NCBI RefSeq assembly: GCF_020535565.1
Contig: NZ_CP084758.1
Span: forward strand, 2,073,501 to 2,137,500
Direction: 5' to 3'
Length of the DNA: 64,000 bases
DNA from: Shinella sp. XGS7
GTDB taxonomy: Bacteria > Pseudomonadota > Gammaproteobacteria > Burkholderiales > Burkholderiaceae_C
A model generated the notes under the pieces. The model made no database searches, was not told where the DNA came from, and saw only the letters and a program-made list of their open reading frames with translations. Made by a program: the position numbers and the translations under genes. Below are positions 51,906 through 61,009 of the stretch, one piece after another. The first letter of the stretch is position 1. Every line of letters starts with the position of its first letter.

Positions 51906-51998
51906 CCTGGCTCGCCCCTTGAGCCTCACCTTCGCAAGATCTCCTCGCGTCTCGCGCTGAGTGTCGCTGCCGAGTTCGTGACACCGAACCTGCGCGCG

Positions 51999-52103
51999 CT
52001 GCCACTATTTGCAGCACGCCAGCCCAAACCCAGGCGCATCAAGCACTTGCAGCGGCCCACCCCAGCTTGTCCCGCGACTTGTCCACAGACGCGGTGGGCA
52101 AGT
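51999..52103. repeat. 105-bp structured repeat, copy 2
   Basis: Same orientation as copy 1, about 94 percent identical by hand alignment. The 10-bp hairpin (52077-52086 with 52094-52103) is kept intact, with AGACGCG as the loop. Between the convergent hypothetical gene and the reductase gene. Confidence 0.9.
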
Positions 52104-52126
52104 CGCGGCGGGGCGGAATCCGTCGC

Positions 52127-52879
52127 TCAGACCGTCATGCCGCCCGAGACTTCCAGCACCGCGCCATTGACATAGCTGGCCTCGTCGCTGGCCAGGAAGG
52201 CGTAGACATTGGCGATCTCCTCGGGCTTGCCCAGGCGCTTGAGCGGCACATGGGCCTGCATCTGCTCGATCACCTTGTCGGGGATGGTGGAGAGGATGGG
52301 CGTCTCGATGAAGCCCGGGGCCACGGCGTTGACGCGCACGCCCTTGGGGCCCAGCTCGCGGGCCCAGGTCTTGGTGAAGCCGATCACGCCGAACTTGGTG
52401 GCGGCGTAATTGGTCTGGCCGAAGTTGCCGTAGATGCCCACCACCGAGCTGGCGTTGAGGATCACGCCGCCGCCCTGGGCCACCATGATGTCGGCCACGG
52501 CCTGGGCGCAGTGGAAGACGCCGCGCAGGTTCACGTCGATCACGGCGTCGAACTGCTCCAGCGTCATCTTCTGCAGGCGCGCGTCCTTGGTGATGCCGGC
52601 GTTGTTGACCAGCACATCGATGCGGCCATGCCGGACCTTGACCGCGGCCACCACCGCGTCCACCTGCTCGCGCGAGGTCACGTCCAGCACATGACCCTCG
52701 GCCTGGGCGCCCAGCGCGCGGCATTGCGCGGCCGCTTCCTCCACGGCCTGGGGCTTGATGTCGCAGACGATGACCGTGGCGCCCTCGCGGGCGAACTTGA
52801 GCGCGGTGGCCAGGCCAATGCCCTGGGCGGCGCCGGTGATGAGGCAGACCTTGTGGGCGAGACGTGCAGAAGAGCTCAT
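52127..52879 (-). CDS. 3-oxoacyl-ACP / acetoacetyl-CoA reductase (SDR family)
   Basis: A 250-residue short-chain dehydrogenase. Cofactor motif TGAAQGIG (about 17-24), NNAGIT, catalytic Ser and Tyr-x-x-x-Lys in [19 protein letters not shown], and the C-terminal [14 protein letters not shown] are standard. NADPH preference is likely. FabG (fatty acid synthesis) and PhaB (polyhydroxybutyrate) cannot be separated from sequence alone; the [21 protein letters not shown] segment is closest to FabG-like enzymes. It follows the YqiA-like gene with a 4-bp overlap. Confidence 0.88.
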   Translation of the reverse strand: MSSSARLAHKVCLITGAAQGIGLATALKFAREGATVIVCDIKPQAVEEAAAQCRALGAQAEGHVLDVTSREQVDAVVAAVKVRHGRIDVLVNNAGITKDARLQKMTLEQFDAVIDVNLRGVFHCAQAVADIMVAQGGGVILNASSVVGIYGNFGQTNYAATKFGVIGFTKTWARELGPKGVRVNAVAPGFIETPILSTIPDKVIEQMQAHVPLKRLGKPEEIANVYAFLASDEASYVNGAVLEVSGGMTV

Positions 52880-53481
52880 AGCTGGAGGAAGTCCGTCAGT
52901 TCGTGGAGGTAATCGTCGAAATCGGAGAGCGCGTGGTCGCTGCCTTCCAGCAGCTTGAGGTGCGGGCAGTCGGCGTAGCGCGCGTGCATCTCGCGCCAGT
53001 CCAGCACCTCGTCGCCCTTGGCGATCACGGGCAGGTAGCGCGCGGGCTGGGTGATGGCGGCGGGCTTGAGCGCGCGCAGCTCGTCCACGAACTCGGCGCG
53101 GAAGAAGAAGCGCTGCTCGGGGTCCTCGGGGCTTTGCCAGCAGCTCTGCTCGCCCAGATAGGCGGCCAGGTCGCGGGCCGGGTCCACCGCAGGGTTGAGC
53201 AGCACGGCCGGGCAGCCCAGGCGCTCGGCCAGCACGGTGGCATAGAAGCCGCCCAGCGAGCTGCCCATCAGCACCCTGCGCTCGCGCGGCCAGTCGGCCA
53301 CCAGGGATTCGGCCAGGGCAATGGCGGCGGCCGGCGAGGGCGGCAGCTGCGGGCAGGCGAAGACCAGATCGGGGCGCTGCTCGGCCACCCAGGCCGCCAT
53401 GCGCTGGGCCTTGGCCGAGCGCGGCGAGGAGCGGAAACCGTGCAGATAGAGCAGGTGCGTGGTGCTGCGGGAGGAGGGCAT
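52876..53481 (-). CDS. YqiA-like alpha/beta-fold esterase
   Basis: A 201-residue small alpha/beta hydrolase. [17 protein letters not shown] at the N-terminus, the nucleophile in [18 protein letters not shown] (Ser of GSSLGG, about residue 74), and C-terminal [10 protein letters not shown] with the acid and [13 protein letters not shown] with the histidine all match the YqiA/YcfP esterase family. YqiA hydrolyses acyl-CoA and short esters in vitro in E. coli. It overlaps the SDR gene by 4 bp and is divergent from the metalloproteases. Confidence 0.88.
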   Translation of the reverse strand: MPSSRSTTHLLYLHGFRSSPRSAKAQRMAAWVAEQRPDLVFACPQLPPSPAAAIALAESLVADWPRERRVLMGSSLGGFYATVLAERLGCPAVLLNPAVDPARDLAAYLGEQSCWQSPEDPEQRFFFRAEFVDELRALKPAAITQPARYLPVIAKGDEVLDWREMHARYADCPHLKLLEGSDHALSDFDDYLHELTDFLQL

Positions 53482-53737
53482 GGCGAGGCAGTCTACCCAG
53501 GCCGGCGCCGCGGCGCTGTCCGCTGGGTGTCTATCGGCAGGCCCCGCTTGCCGGGTTTGTGCGCTCAGCGCCCGCAGGCGCTGCCGGCATGCGACGAGGG
53601 ACGGGATCGGGGTGGCGGCCGGCGTTGTGCCGCATTGACGAAGCCCGCCTCAGACGACACAGTTCCGCTCCTTTACCCCCTCACCAGCGCCGGCGGACCT
53701 ACAGGCCCGGTCCGGCCTCCTCAAGAAGAGTGTCTGC

Positions 53738-56464
53738 ATGACTCCTGTCGACAAGTCCGGTCTGCCCCTGGTGGCCGCGGCCGCCCTGGTGCTGCTCAGC
53801 GGCTGCGCCACCACCCCCACCGGCGCGCCCGCCGCCACGGCTGGTGACGCCGCCGCCAAGCCCGCGGCAGCGGCCTCGGCCCCTGGCGCCGCTGCCTCCG
53901 CCCCGGCCGCTGCGGCCAAGCCGCCGGCCGACCCGACGGCGCCCAAGCCCTTTGCCGAGGTGAGCAAGGGGGCCAAGGTGGACGAGGGCCTGTTCCCGAT
54001 CTGGCGCAAGGACGAGAAGGTCTGGCTCGAGATCCCCAAGGCCATGCTGAACAAGCCCTTCCTGTTCAGCATGAACATCGCCAACGGCGTGGGTGAGCGC
54101 GGCCTCTATGCCAGCCAGATGCTCGAGCGGGAGATGGTGGAGTTCCGCCGCGTGGGCAACCAGATTCAGCTGATCGCGCTGAACACCAAGTTCCGTGCCG
54201 TGTCCGACCAGGGCAGCCAGCGCGCCATCGAGCAGGCCTTCTCGCCCAGCCTGCTGGGCGCCGGCCCGGTGGCCAGCGCCGAGCATCCGGAGCGCAAGTC
54301 GGTGCTGGTGGACGCCAGCTTCCTGCTGGCCGATATTCCGGCCTACTCGACCGCGCTGGAATTCGCCTACCGCCTGCCCTACTCGGTGGACCGTGCCAAC
54401 TCCTATTTCGAGGCCTCGCGGGCCGATGCCGGCCTGTCCACCCTGACGGCGCGCCTGCACTACGCCACGCCGCGCATTCCCGCGCCGCCGCTGACCCCGC
54501 CGCCGGTGCCCGTGCCCACGCCGCCCCAGGCCACGCCGGATGCGCGCAGCCTCTTCGTGAGCCTGGTCTACAACTTCCTGGCCCTGCCCGAGCAGCCCAT
54601 GGCGGTGCGCGAGGCCGACCCGCGCCTGGGCCATTTCGCCGAGTCCTTCACCGACTTGGGCGGTGACCTCAAGGCCAACCCGCGCCTGCACTACATCAAC
54701 CGCTGGCGCCTGGAGAAGAAGGACCCGGCCGCGACCCTGTCCGAGCCGGTCAAGCCCATCACCTTCTGGATGGACAAGAACATCCCGGTGAAATACCGCG
54801 CCGCGGTGGAGGCCGGCATCGTCGAGTGGAACAAGGCTTTCGAGAAGATCGGCTTCAAGAACGCCGTCGTGGCCAAGCAGCAGCCCGACGATGCCGACTG
54901 GGACAATATGGATGCGGACCATGCCTCCATCCGCTGGTTCGTGGGCGCCGATGTGGGCTTTGCCCGCGGCCCCAGCCACACCGATCCGCGCACGGGTGAA
55001 ATCCTGGACGCCGACATCATGATGAGCGACGTCTTCGCCCGGGGCTCGCGCCGCTTCATCGTTGAAGACGTGGGTCAGAGCAGCGAGCAGCGCCTGGCCC
55101 AGCTCAGCGCCGGCTGGAAGAGCGGCAAGCCCGCCGCCGAAGCCTTCTGCAATTACGCGCACGAGGTCGCCGCCGAGATGAACTTCGCGCTGGACCTGCT
55201 GGAAGCGCGCGGCGATATCGCCCCCGACAGCCCCGAGGCCGAGGCCTTCGTGAATGCGGTGATCAAGGACACCATCATGCACGAGGTGGGGCACACCCTG
55301 GGTCTGAAGCACAACTTCAAGGCCTCCACCACCATCAGCCGCGAGCAGCTCAAGAACGCCGGCTTCACCGAAGCCCATGGCATCTCGGGCTCGGTGATGG
55401 ACTACAACGCCTACAACCTGCCGCTCAAGGGCGAGGCCAAGGCCAGCTTCAACAACACCACCCTGGGCCCCTACGACTACTGGGCCATCGAGTACGCCTA
55501 CAAGCCCATCGCGCCCGAGCAGCAGAAGGCCGAGCTGGCCCGCATTGCCGCGCGCAGCACCGAGCCGGCCCTGGCCTATGCCGATGATGCCGATGCCGGC
55601 GGCTATGGCGGCTACGACGGCTTCGACCCCCTGGCCAACCGCTTCGACCTGGGTGACGACCCCCTGGCCTATTACAAGAAGCGCCTGAAGCTCTCGCAGG
55701 AGCTGTGGGCCCGCGTGCAGGAGCGCAAGCCCCAGCTGGGCGATGATCCGCTGCGCCAGCGCCGCGTCTTGCTGGCTGGCTTCCGTCAGCTGCAGACCGC
55801 CGCCGAACTGGTGGGCAAGTATGTGGGCGGCATGCATGCCCTGCGCGACCTGCCCGGCAGCACCGGCCGACCCAGCTTCCGCCCGGTGGAGCCGGCCAAG
55901 CAGCGCGAGGCCCTGCAGTTCCTGGCCAGCGGCCTGTTCAGCGCCGACAGCTTCCGCTTCAAGCCCGAGCTGCTCTCGTCCCTGACCCTGGACTACAACG
56001 AGTGGGAGCGCGGCGTGCCCCTCTCCATCCCGGCCGCCGTCTCGCGCGTGCAGCTGGTGGCTCTGGACCGCCTGCTCAGCGCCGGCACCGCCAGCCGCAT
56101 GCTGGACCTGCCCAGCTATGTGGAGCCGGCGCAGCGCAAGGGCATGATCTCGCTCAACGAGGTCTATGCCACGCTGCAAGGCTCGGTCTGGAGCGAGCTC
56201 AAGAGTGGCGGCGAGATCGACCGCCTGCGCCGCAATCTGCAGCGCGAGCACCTCAAGCGCCTGCAGACCCTGCTGACCCGCGGCTCGCCGGCCCTGCCGG
56301 CCGACGCCCTGGCCCTGCTGCGCTACAACGCCACCCAGCTGCAGAGCGAGCTGCGCGGCGCCGCCGCGCGCGGCGGCCTCTCGGTGGAGACGCGCGCCCA
56401 TCTGTCGGAGAGCCTCGGCACCCTGACCGAAGCCCTGCGCGCCACCATGCAGCGCAGCAGCTGA
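53738..56464 (+). CDS. Zinc-dependent metzincin protease, lipoprotein form
   Basis: A 908-residue secreted protease of the DUF5117/DUF4953 (Met-zincin) type. The signal peptide ends in a lipobox LLSGC, predicting a lipid-anchored mature protein, followed by an Ala/Pro linker. The zinc site HEVGHTLGLKHNF has its first histidine at residue 515, and the Met-turn is SVMDYN about 45 residues later. Large flanking domains (DUF5118/DUF5117 before, a helical C-terminal part after) complete the family layout. Start is supported by AAGAAGAG. It overlaps the next paralogue by one base. Confidence 0.88.
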   Translation: MTPVDKSGLPLVAAAALVLLSGCATTPTGAPAATAGDAAAKPAAAASAPGAAASAPAAAAKPPADPTAPKPFAEVSKGAKVDEGLFPIWRKDEKVWLEIPKAMLNKPFLFSMNIANGVGERGLYASQMLEREMVEFRRVGNQIQLIALNTKFRAVSDQGSQRAIEQAFSPSLLGAGPVASAEHPERKSVLVDASFLLADIPAYSTALEFAYRLPYSVDRANSYFEASRADAGLSTLTARLHYATPRIPAPPLTPPPVPVPTPPQATPDARSLFVSLVYNFLALPEQPMAVREADPRLGHFAESFTDLGGDLKANPRLHYINRWRLEKKDPAATLSEPVKPITFWMDKNIPVKYRAAVEAGIVEWNKAFEKIGFKNAVVAKQQPDDADWDNMDADHASIRWFVGADVGFARGPSHTDPRTGEILDADIMMSDVFARGSRRFIVEDVGQSSEQRLAQLSAGWKSGKPAAEAFCNYAHEVAAEMNFALDLLEARGDIAPDSPEAEAFVNAVIKDTIMHEVGHTLGLKHNFKASTTISREQLKNAGFTEAHGISGSVMDYNAYNLPLKGEAKASFNNTTLGPYDYWAIEYAYKPIAPEQQKAELARIAARSTEPALAYADDADAGGYGGYDGFDPLANRFDLGDDPLAYYKKRLKLSQELWARVQERKPQLGDDPLRQRRVLLAGFRQLQTAAELVGKYVGGMHALRDLPGSTGRPSFRPVEPAKQREALQFLASGLFSADSFRFKPELLSSLTLDYNEWERGVPLSIPAAVSRVQLVALDRLLSAGTASRMLDLPSYVEPAQRKGMISLNEVYATLQGSVWSELKSGGEIDRLRRNLQREHLKRLQTLLTRGSPALPADALALLRYNATQLQSELRGAAARGGLSVETRAHLSESLGTLTEALRATMQRSS

Positions 56465-59112
56465 TGCGCGGCGCCCGTCACACCCTGCTGGCGCGGGCCG
56501 CCGGTCTGGCCCTGCTGGGCGCGGGCCTGGGCCTGGCCCAGCCCGCCCTGGCCCAGACCCCGCCGCCCGGCGCGGCCGCCGCCGCCCAGGCGCCGCTCAA
56601 GCCCTTTGACGAGATCGTCAAGGGCGCCAGCGCCAGCACGGGCTTCTTCACCCTCTGGCGCCGCGAGGACAAGGTCTGGCTCGAGATCCCCGAGGCCGCG
56701 CTGGACAAGCCTTTTCTGCTCACGGTCAACTACGCCAACTCCATCGGCGAGCGCGGGCTCTACGCCAGCCAGATGGGCCCGAGCTGGCTGGCGAGCTTTC
56801 GCCGCGTCGGCCGCCAGGTGCAGCTGATCGCGCTGAACGAGAAGTTCCGCGCCCAGTCCGAGGGCGGCGCCCAGAAGCTGGCCGTGGCCCAGGCCTTCTC
56901 GCCCAGCCTGCTGGCCTCGGGTCCGCAGGTCAGCGCCTTGCACGAGAAGCGCCAGTCCTTCCTGCTGGACGCCAGCCTGCTGCTGGCCGACATCCCGGGC
57001 CTGTCCACGCGTCTGGAGGCGGCCTACCGCCTGCCCTATGCGCCGGACCGCGCCAATTCCAGCATCGTGGCCCAGCGCGCCGACGCGGGCCTGGCCACGC
57101 TGACCGCGCGCCTGCACTTCGCCACGCCGCGCATTCCCGCGCCGCCGCTGGCGCCCGGCGCGCCGCCCCAGCAGCTGCCCCAGGCCGTGCCGGACCCGCG
57201 CAGCTTCTTCCTCGACGTGGTCTACAGCTTCGCGGCCCTGCCCGAGCAGTCCATGGCCACGCGCCCGGCCGATCCGCGCCTGGGCCATTTCACCGAGTCC
57301 TTCACCGATCTGGGCGGCGACCTCAAGGCCAATCCGCGCGTCCACCACATCAAGCGCTGGCGCCTGGAGAAGCAGGACCCGACGGCAGCGCTCTCGGAGC
57401 CCGTCAAGCCCATCACCTTCTGGCTGGACAAGAACATCCCGGTGAAATACCGCCCGGTGGTGGAAGAGGCCATCCTGGAGTGGAACAAGGCCTTCGAGAA
57501 GATCGGCTTCAGGAATGCCCTGGTCGTGAAGCAGCAGCCCGATGAGGCCGACTGGGACAATATGGACGCCGGCCACGCCTCGGTCCGCTGGTTCCTGGGC
57601 GCCGATGTAGGCTTCAATATCGGCCCCAGCCGCGCCGACCCGCGCACCGGCGAGATCATCGACGCCGACATCGGCCTGTCCGACGCCTTCGGTCGCGGCG
57701 CCCGCCGCCTGCGCGTGGAAGACATCGCCCAGAGCCCCGCCAGGGAGGCCCGTCTGGCCGCGCTCACCGCGCCCTGGCGCGGCGAGGCCGAGGCCCTGTG
57801 CGAAGACGGCGTCCTGGCCGCCGAGGAAATGACCTTCGCGCTGGAGCTGCTGGAAGCCCGTGAAGACCTGGCCCCCGACAGCCCCGAGGTGGAGGCTTTT
57901 GTGCGCTCCACCCTCAAGGGCACGATGATGCATGAGGTGGGTCACACCCTGGGCCTGAAGCACAACTTCAAGGCCTCGGCCGGCCTGAGCCTGGCCCAGC
58001 TCTCCAGCAAGGCCTTCACCGACGCGCACAGCATCGCCAACTCGGTGATGGAGTATGTGCCGGTGAACCTGGCGCTCAAGGGCGAGCCGCAGGGCGGCTT
58101 CCACCGCTCGGCCCTGGGCCCTTACGACTACTGGGCCATCGAGTACGCCTACAAGCCCCTGACGCCGGGGCGCGAGCGCGAGGAGCTGGCGGCCATTGCC
58201 GCGCGCAGCACCGAGCCTGCCCTGGCCTATGGCGACGATGCCGATGCGGGCACGGGCGGGATCTATGACGGCATGGACCCCTTCATCAACCGCTTCGACC
58301 TGGGCGACGATCCCCTGGCCTACTACAAGAAGCGGCTCAAGCTCTCGCAGGAGCTGTGGGCGCGGGTGCAGGCCCGCGGTCCGCGCGCCGATGAAGACCC
58401 GCTGCGCCAGCGCCGCTCCCTGCTGGCTGGCTTTGCCCAGTTGGCCACCGTGGCCGAGCTGAGCGCCAAGTATGTGGGCGGCATGCACACCCTGCGCGAT
58501 CTGCCCGGCACCACCGGCCGGCCCAGTTTCCGCCCGGTGGAGCCGGCCCTGCAGCGCCAGGCCCTGCGCTTCATCGCCGAGGGTCTGCTGGCCAGCGACA
58601 GCTTCCGCTTCGAGCCGCGCTTCCTGGCCGGGCTGAGCCCGGACTACAACGAGTGGGGCCGGGGCGGGCTGCTGAGCATCCCGGCCGCCGTGGCCCGGGT
58701 GCAGCAGGCGGCGCTCAACCGCCTGATGAGCCCGGCCACCGCCAGCCGCCTGCTCGATCAGGACGCTTATCTGAGTCCGGCCGAGCGGCGTCTGCAGCCC
58801 GGTCTGGGCGAGGTCTATGGCAGCCTGCAGGGCGCCATCTGGAGCGAGCTGAGCCGCGGCGGCGAGATCGATGCGCTGCGCCGCGCGCTGCAGCGCGAGC
58901 ATCTGCGGCGCCTGCAGGCCCTGCTCACGCGGGGCGGCGGCGGTCTGCCGGCCGAGGCCGGGGCCTTGCTGCGCCACCATGCCCAGGGCCTGGAGCGCCA
59001 GCTGGTGCAGGCCAGCGCGCGCGGCGGGCTGTCGGTGGAGACCCGCGCCCATCTGGCCGACAGCCTCTCCACCCTGCGTGCGGCCCTGCGGGCCACCATG
59101 CAGCGCGCCTGA
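56464..59112 (+). CDS. Zinc-dependent metzincin protease, secreted form
   Basis: An 882-residue paralogue of the preceding protease with the same domain order. The signal peptide (LLARAAGLALLGAGLGLAQPALAQ) lacks a lipobox, so the mature protein is expected to be soluble in the periplasm or exported. HEVGHTLGLKHNF begins at residue 490; the Met-turn is SVMEYV. ATG overlaps the previous stop (TGATG), so translation is coupled. The pair probably arose by tandem duplication; long stretches are identical or nearly so, for example around KPITFWLDKNIPVKYR. Confidence 0.88.
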   Translation: MRGARHTLLARAAGLALLGAGLGLAQPALAQTPPPGAAAAAQAPLKPFDEIVKGASASTGFFTLWRREDKVWLEIPEAALDKPFLLTVNYANSIGERGLYASQMGPSWLASFRRVGRQVQLIALNEKFRAQSEGGAQKLAVAQAFSPSLLASGPQVSALHEKRQSFLLDASLLLADIPGLSTRLEAAYRLPYAPDRANSSIVAQRADAGLATLTARLHFATPRIPAPPLAPGAPPQQLPQAVPDPRSFFLDVVYSFAALPEQSMATRPADPRLGHFTESFTDLGGDLKANPRVHHIKRWRLEKQDPTAALSEPVKPITFWLDKNIPVKYRPVVEEAILEWNKAFEKIGFRNALVVKQQPDEADWDNMDAGHASVRWFLGADVGFNIGPSRADPRTGEIIDADIGLSDAFGRGARRLRVEDIAQSPAREARLAALTAPWRGEAEALCEDGVLAAEEMTFALELLEAREDLAPDSPEVEAFVRSTLKGTMMHEVGHTLGLKHNFKASAGLSLAQLSSKAFTDAHSIANSVMEYVPVNLALKGEPQGGFHRSALGPYDYWAIEYAYKPLTPGREREELAAIAARSTEPALAYGDDADAGTGGIYDGMDPFINRFDLGDDPLAYYKKRLKLSQELWARVQARGPRADEDPLRQRRSLLAGFAQLATVAELSAKYVGGMHTLRDLPGTTGRPSFRPVEPALQRQALRFIAEGLLASDSFRFEPRFLAGLSPDYNEWGRGGLLSIPAAVARVQQAALNRLMSPATASRLLDQDAYLSPAERRLQPGLGEVYGSLQGAIWSELSRGGEIDALRRALQREHLRRLQALLTRGGGGLPAEAGALLRHHAQGLERQLVQASARGGLSVETRAHLADSLSTLRAALRATMQRA

Positions 59113-59147
59113 GGCGCGACGCCCGGGGCGGCCGCCGCCCCGGGTGT

Positions 59148-60329
59148 TCAGCGCTTGGGCGGCTGTGCCGCCGGGCGGTCCCGCTCGGTGGCCACGATGC
59201 CCCACATGGCGATGAACATGGCCGCGATCAGCGGGCCGATCACAAAACCATTGAGGCCGAACACGGCCATGCCGCCCAGCGTGGAGATCAGCACCAGGTA
59301 GTCGGGCATCTTGGTGTCCTTGCCCACCAGCAGGGGGCGCAGCAGGTTGTCCACCAGACCGATCACCAGCACGCCGTAGGCGATCAGGGCGATGCCCGAG
59401 CCCACGGCCCCGGTGGCCAGGAAGTACAGCGCCACCGGCAGCCAGACCAGGCCCGCACCCACCGCGGGCAGCAGGGACAGAAAGGCCATCATCACCGCCC
59501 ACAGCACGGGCGCGTGCACGTCCAGGAACCAGAAGGCCAGGCCGCCCAGCGCGCCCTGCACCGCGGCCACGGCGATATTGCCCTTGACGGTGGCGCGGAT
59601 CACGGTGGCGAACTTCTCGCCCAGCGCACCCTTGTGTCGGTCGTCCAGGGGCAGGGCGCGGCGCAGCAGGGTCAGCAGGGCCTCTCCGTCGCGCAGCAGG
59701 AAGAAGAGCAGGTAGAGGCTGATGACGAAGCTGACCAGGAAGTCGAAGGTGTCCTGGCCAAAGCCCAGGGCCTTGCTCGCCAGCATCTGGCTGCCCTGGT
59801 TCAGCGCCGCCACCAGCTTCTGCTGCAGCAGGCTCAGATTGCTCAGGCCGGCGCGGTCCAGCAGCTGGGTCAGCCACAGGGGCAGGGCGTCATAGAGCTG
59901 CTGCACATAGGTGCTGAAGCTGAACTCGCCCGACTTGCTGCGCGCATAGAGCGCCGCCGCCTCCTGGGCCAGGGACAGGCCCACCAGGATCAGGGGCAGG
60001 ATCACCAGGACCAGGATGATGAGCACCGTGCTCAGTGCCGCCAGGTTCTGACGCTGCGGGCCCAGGCGCTGCAGCAGCCGGCGGTTCAGCGGCGCGAAGA
60101 CCAGGGCCATGGCCGTGCCCCAGAGCAGGGCGCCGTAGAGCGGCAGCAGGATCCAGCCGAAGGCCAGGCTCACCGCCACCAGCAGCAGCACAAAGCTCTT
60201 GTCGCGCAGGGCGGGGTGGCTGTCGCTGGCCTCGCGGTGGGCGCTCGCCGGGGGCGGCGTGGCCGGGTGCGAAGCAGGTCGCGGCGACCGGCCGCCGCGC
60301 AGGGAGGGAGTGGAGGGGCGCTGTGACAT
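59148..60329 (-). CDS. AI-2E family transporter (PerM/TqsA type)
   Basis: A 393-residue inner-membrane protein with about eight helices in the pattern typical of the AI-2E transporter family. The family motif region LSLLPAVGAGLVWLPVALYFL and the C-terminal PDYLVLISTLGGMAVFGLNGFVIGPLIAAMF are distinctive. Possible substrates range from autoinducer-2 to Na+/H+ exchange in other members; none can be assigned. The start MSQRPST was chosen over a longer one by the leading basic low-complexity region. It converges with the second metalloprotease gene (35-bp gap). Confidence 0.88.
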   Translation of the reverse strand: MSQRPSTPSLRGGRSPRPASHPATPPPASAHREASDSHPALRDKSFVLLLVAVSLAFGWILLPLYGALLWGTAMALVFAPLNRRLLQRLGPQRQNLAALSTVLIILVLVILPLILVGLSLAQEAAALYARSKSGEFSFSTYVQQLYDALPLWLTQLLDRAGLSNLSLLQQKLVAALNQGSQMLASKALGFGQDTFDFLVSFVISLYLLFFLLRDGEALLTLLRRALPLDDRHKGALGEKFATVIRATVKGNIAVAAVQGALGGLAFWFLDVHAPVLWAVMMAFLSLLPAVGAGLVWLPVALYFLATGAVGSGIALIAYGVLVIGLVDNLLRPLLVGKDTKMPDYLVLISTLGGMAVFGLNGFVIGPLIAAMFIAMWGIVATERDRPAAQPPKR

Positions 60330-60371
60330 GGTGCCGCATGGTAGCGGCAAGCCGTGCTCCCCCTCGTCTCT

Positions 60372-60932
60372 TCAGCCCTGGCGCGGCAGGGCGCGGCGCT
60401 GGCGGCGCGACCAGGCCAGGGCGCCCAGGGCGGCCAGGCCCAGGCCCAGGCTGGCGGGCTCGGACACGGGCGTGTTGCCGCTCTCGATGCGGTAGCTGCC
60501 GCTCAAATACTTCACGTCATCGAAGAGGCTGAAGCGTCGACCGCCATCGCGAGGGTCGTTCTCGCTCAGCTCGAACTTGGGGTAGCCGTTGGCCTCGCCA
60601 CGCAGGCCCACCAGCACGCCGAAGTTGTAGACGGCGCTGAAGCCATCCGCTGCGCCGCCGGAGAAGGTCTGGCCAATCAGGGAGAAGCTGAAGGCATCCA
60701 GCGCCAGCAGCTGTTCGTCCAGGCTGGCGTCGACGCGGGAGCTGTCGAGCTCGAAGCTGCCGCTCAGGGGCTTGTTCAGGTACTGCTTGTGGTCCACCGA
60801 GCTGATGGGTGAGAAGGTGCGGTCAATGCTGCCGCTGAGGGTGTAGAGCGAGGCCTGGGCCTGCAGGGCTGCGAGCAGCAGCACGGTGCCGGCGCCCAGA
60901 CGGCGCAGGCTCTGGGGGATGGAGCGGGTCAT
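60372..60932 (-). CDS. PEP-CTERM-anchored exported protein
   Basis: A 186-residue secreted protein. An N-terminal signal (RLGAGTVLLLAALQAQAS) precedes a beta-rich, serine/aspartate-rich middle. The C-terminal sorting tail is SEPASLGLGLAALGALAWSRRQRR: the SEP motif, a hydrophobic stretch and a basic end, the PEP-CTERM architecture recognised by exosortase. No exosortase gene lies in the window. The body has no known catalytic motif. Monocistronic. Confidence 0.85.
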   Translation of the reverse strand: MTRSIPQSLRRLGAGTVLLLAALQAQASLYTLSGSIDRTFSPISSVDHKQYLNKPLSGSFELDSSRVDASLDEQLLALDAFSFSLIGQTFSGGAADGFSAVYNFGVLVGLRGEANGYPKFELSENDPRDGGRRFSLFDDVKYLSGSYRIESGNTPVSEPASLGLGLAALGALAWSRRQRRALPRQG

Positions 60933-61009
60933 GGTGATGGGTTCTCCCAAGTTGGCAGGGCGGCGCCGCGAGGCGTCCGTTGGCCGCCCCTTGCGGCCAT
61001 GCCGCAAGC

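Noticed and set aside
50154-52103. The two 105-bp repeats as integron attC sites
   Set aside because: They are imperfect palindromes of the right size, but I could not find matched RYYYAAC and GTTRRRY core sites at the ends, and there is no integrase in the window.
53635-53663. Promoter for the metalloprotease pair at TTGACG
   Set aside because: The -35 is good but at 17 bp there is only CACAGT, too weak to call.
56323-59877. A 1184-codon open frame opposite the second metalloprotease
   Set aside because: Same reason: a codon-bias shadow of the protease gene and part of the AI-2E transporter gene, with no motif.
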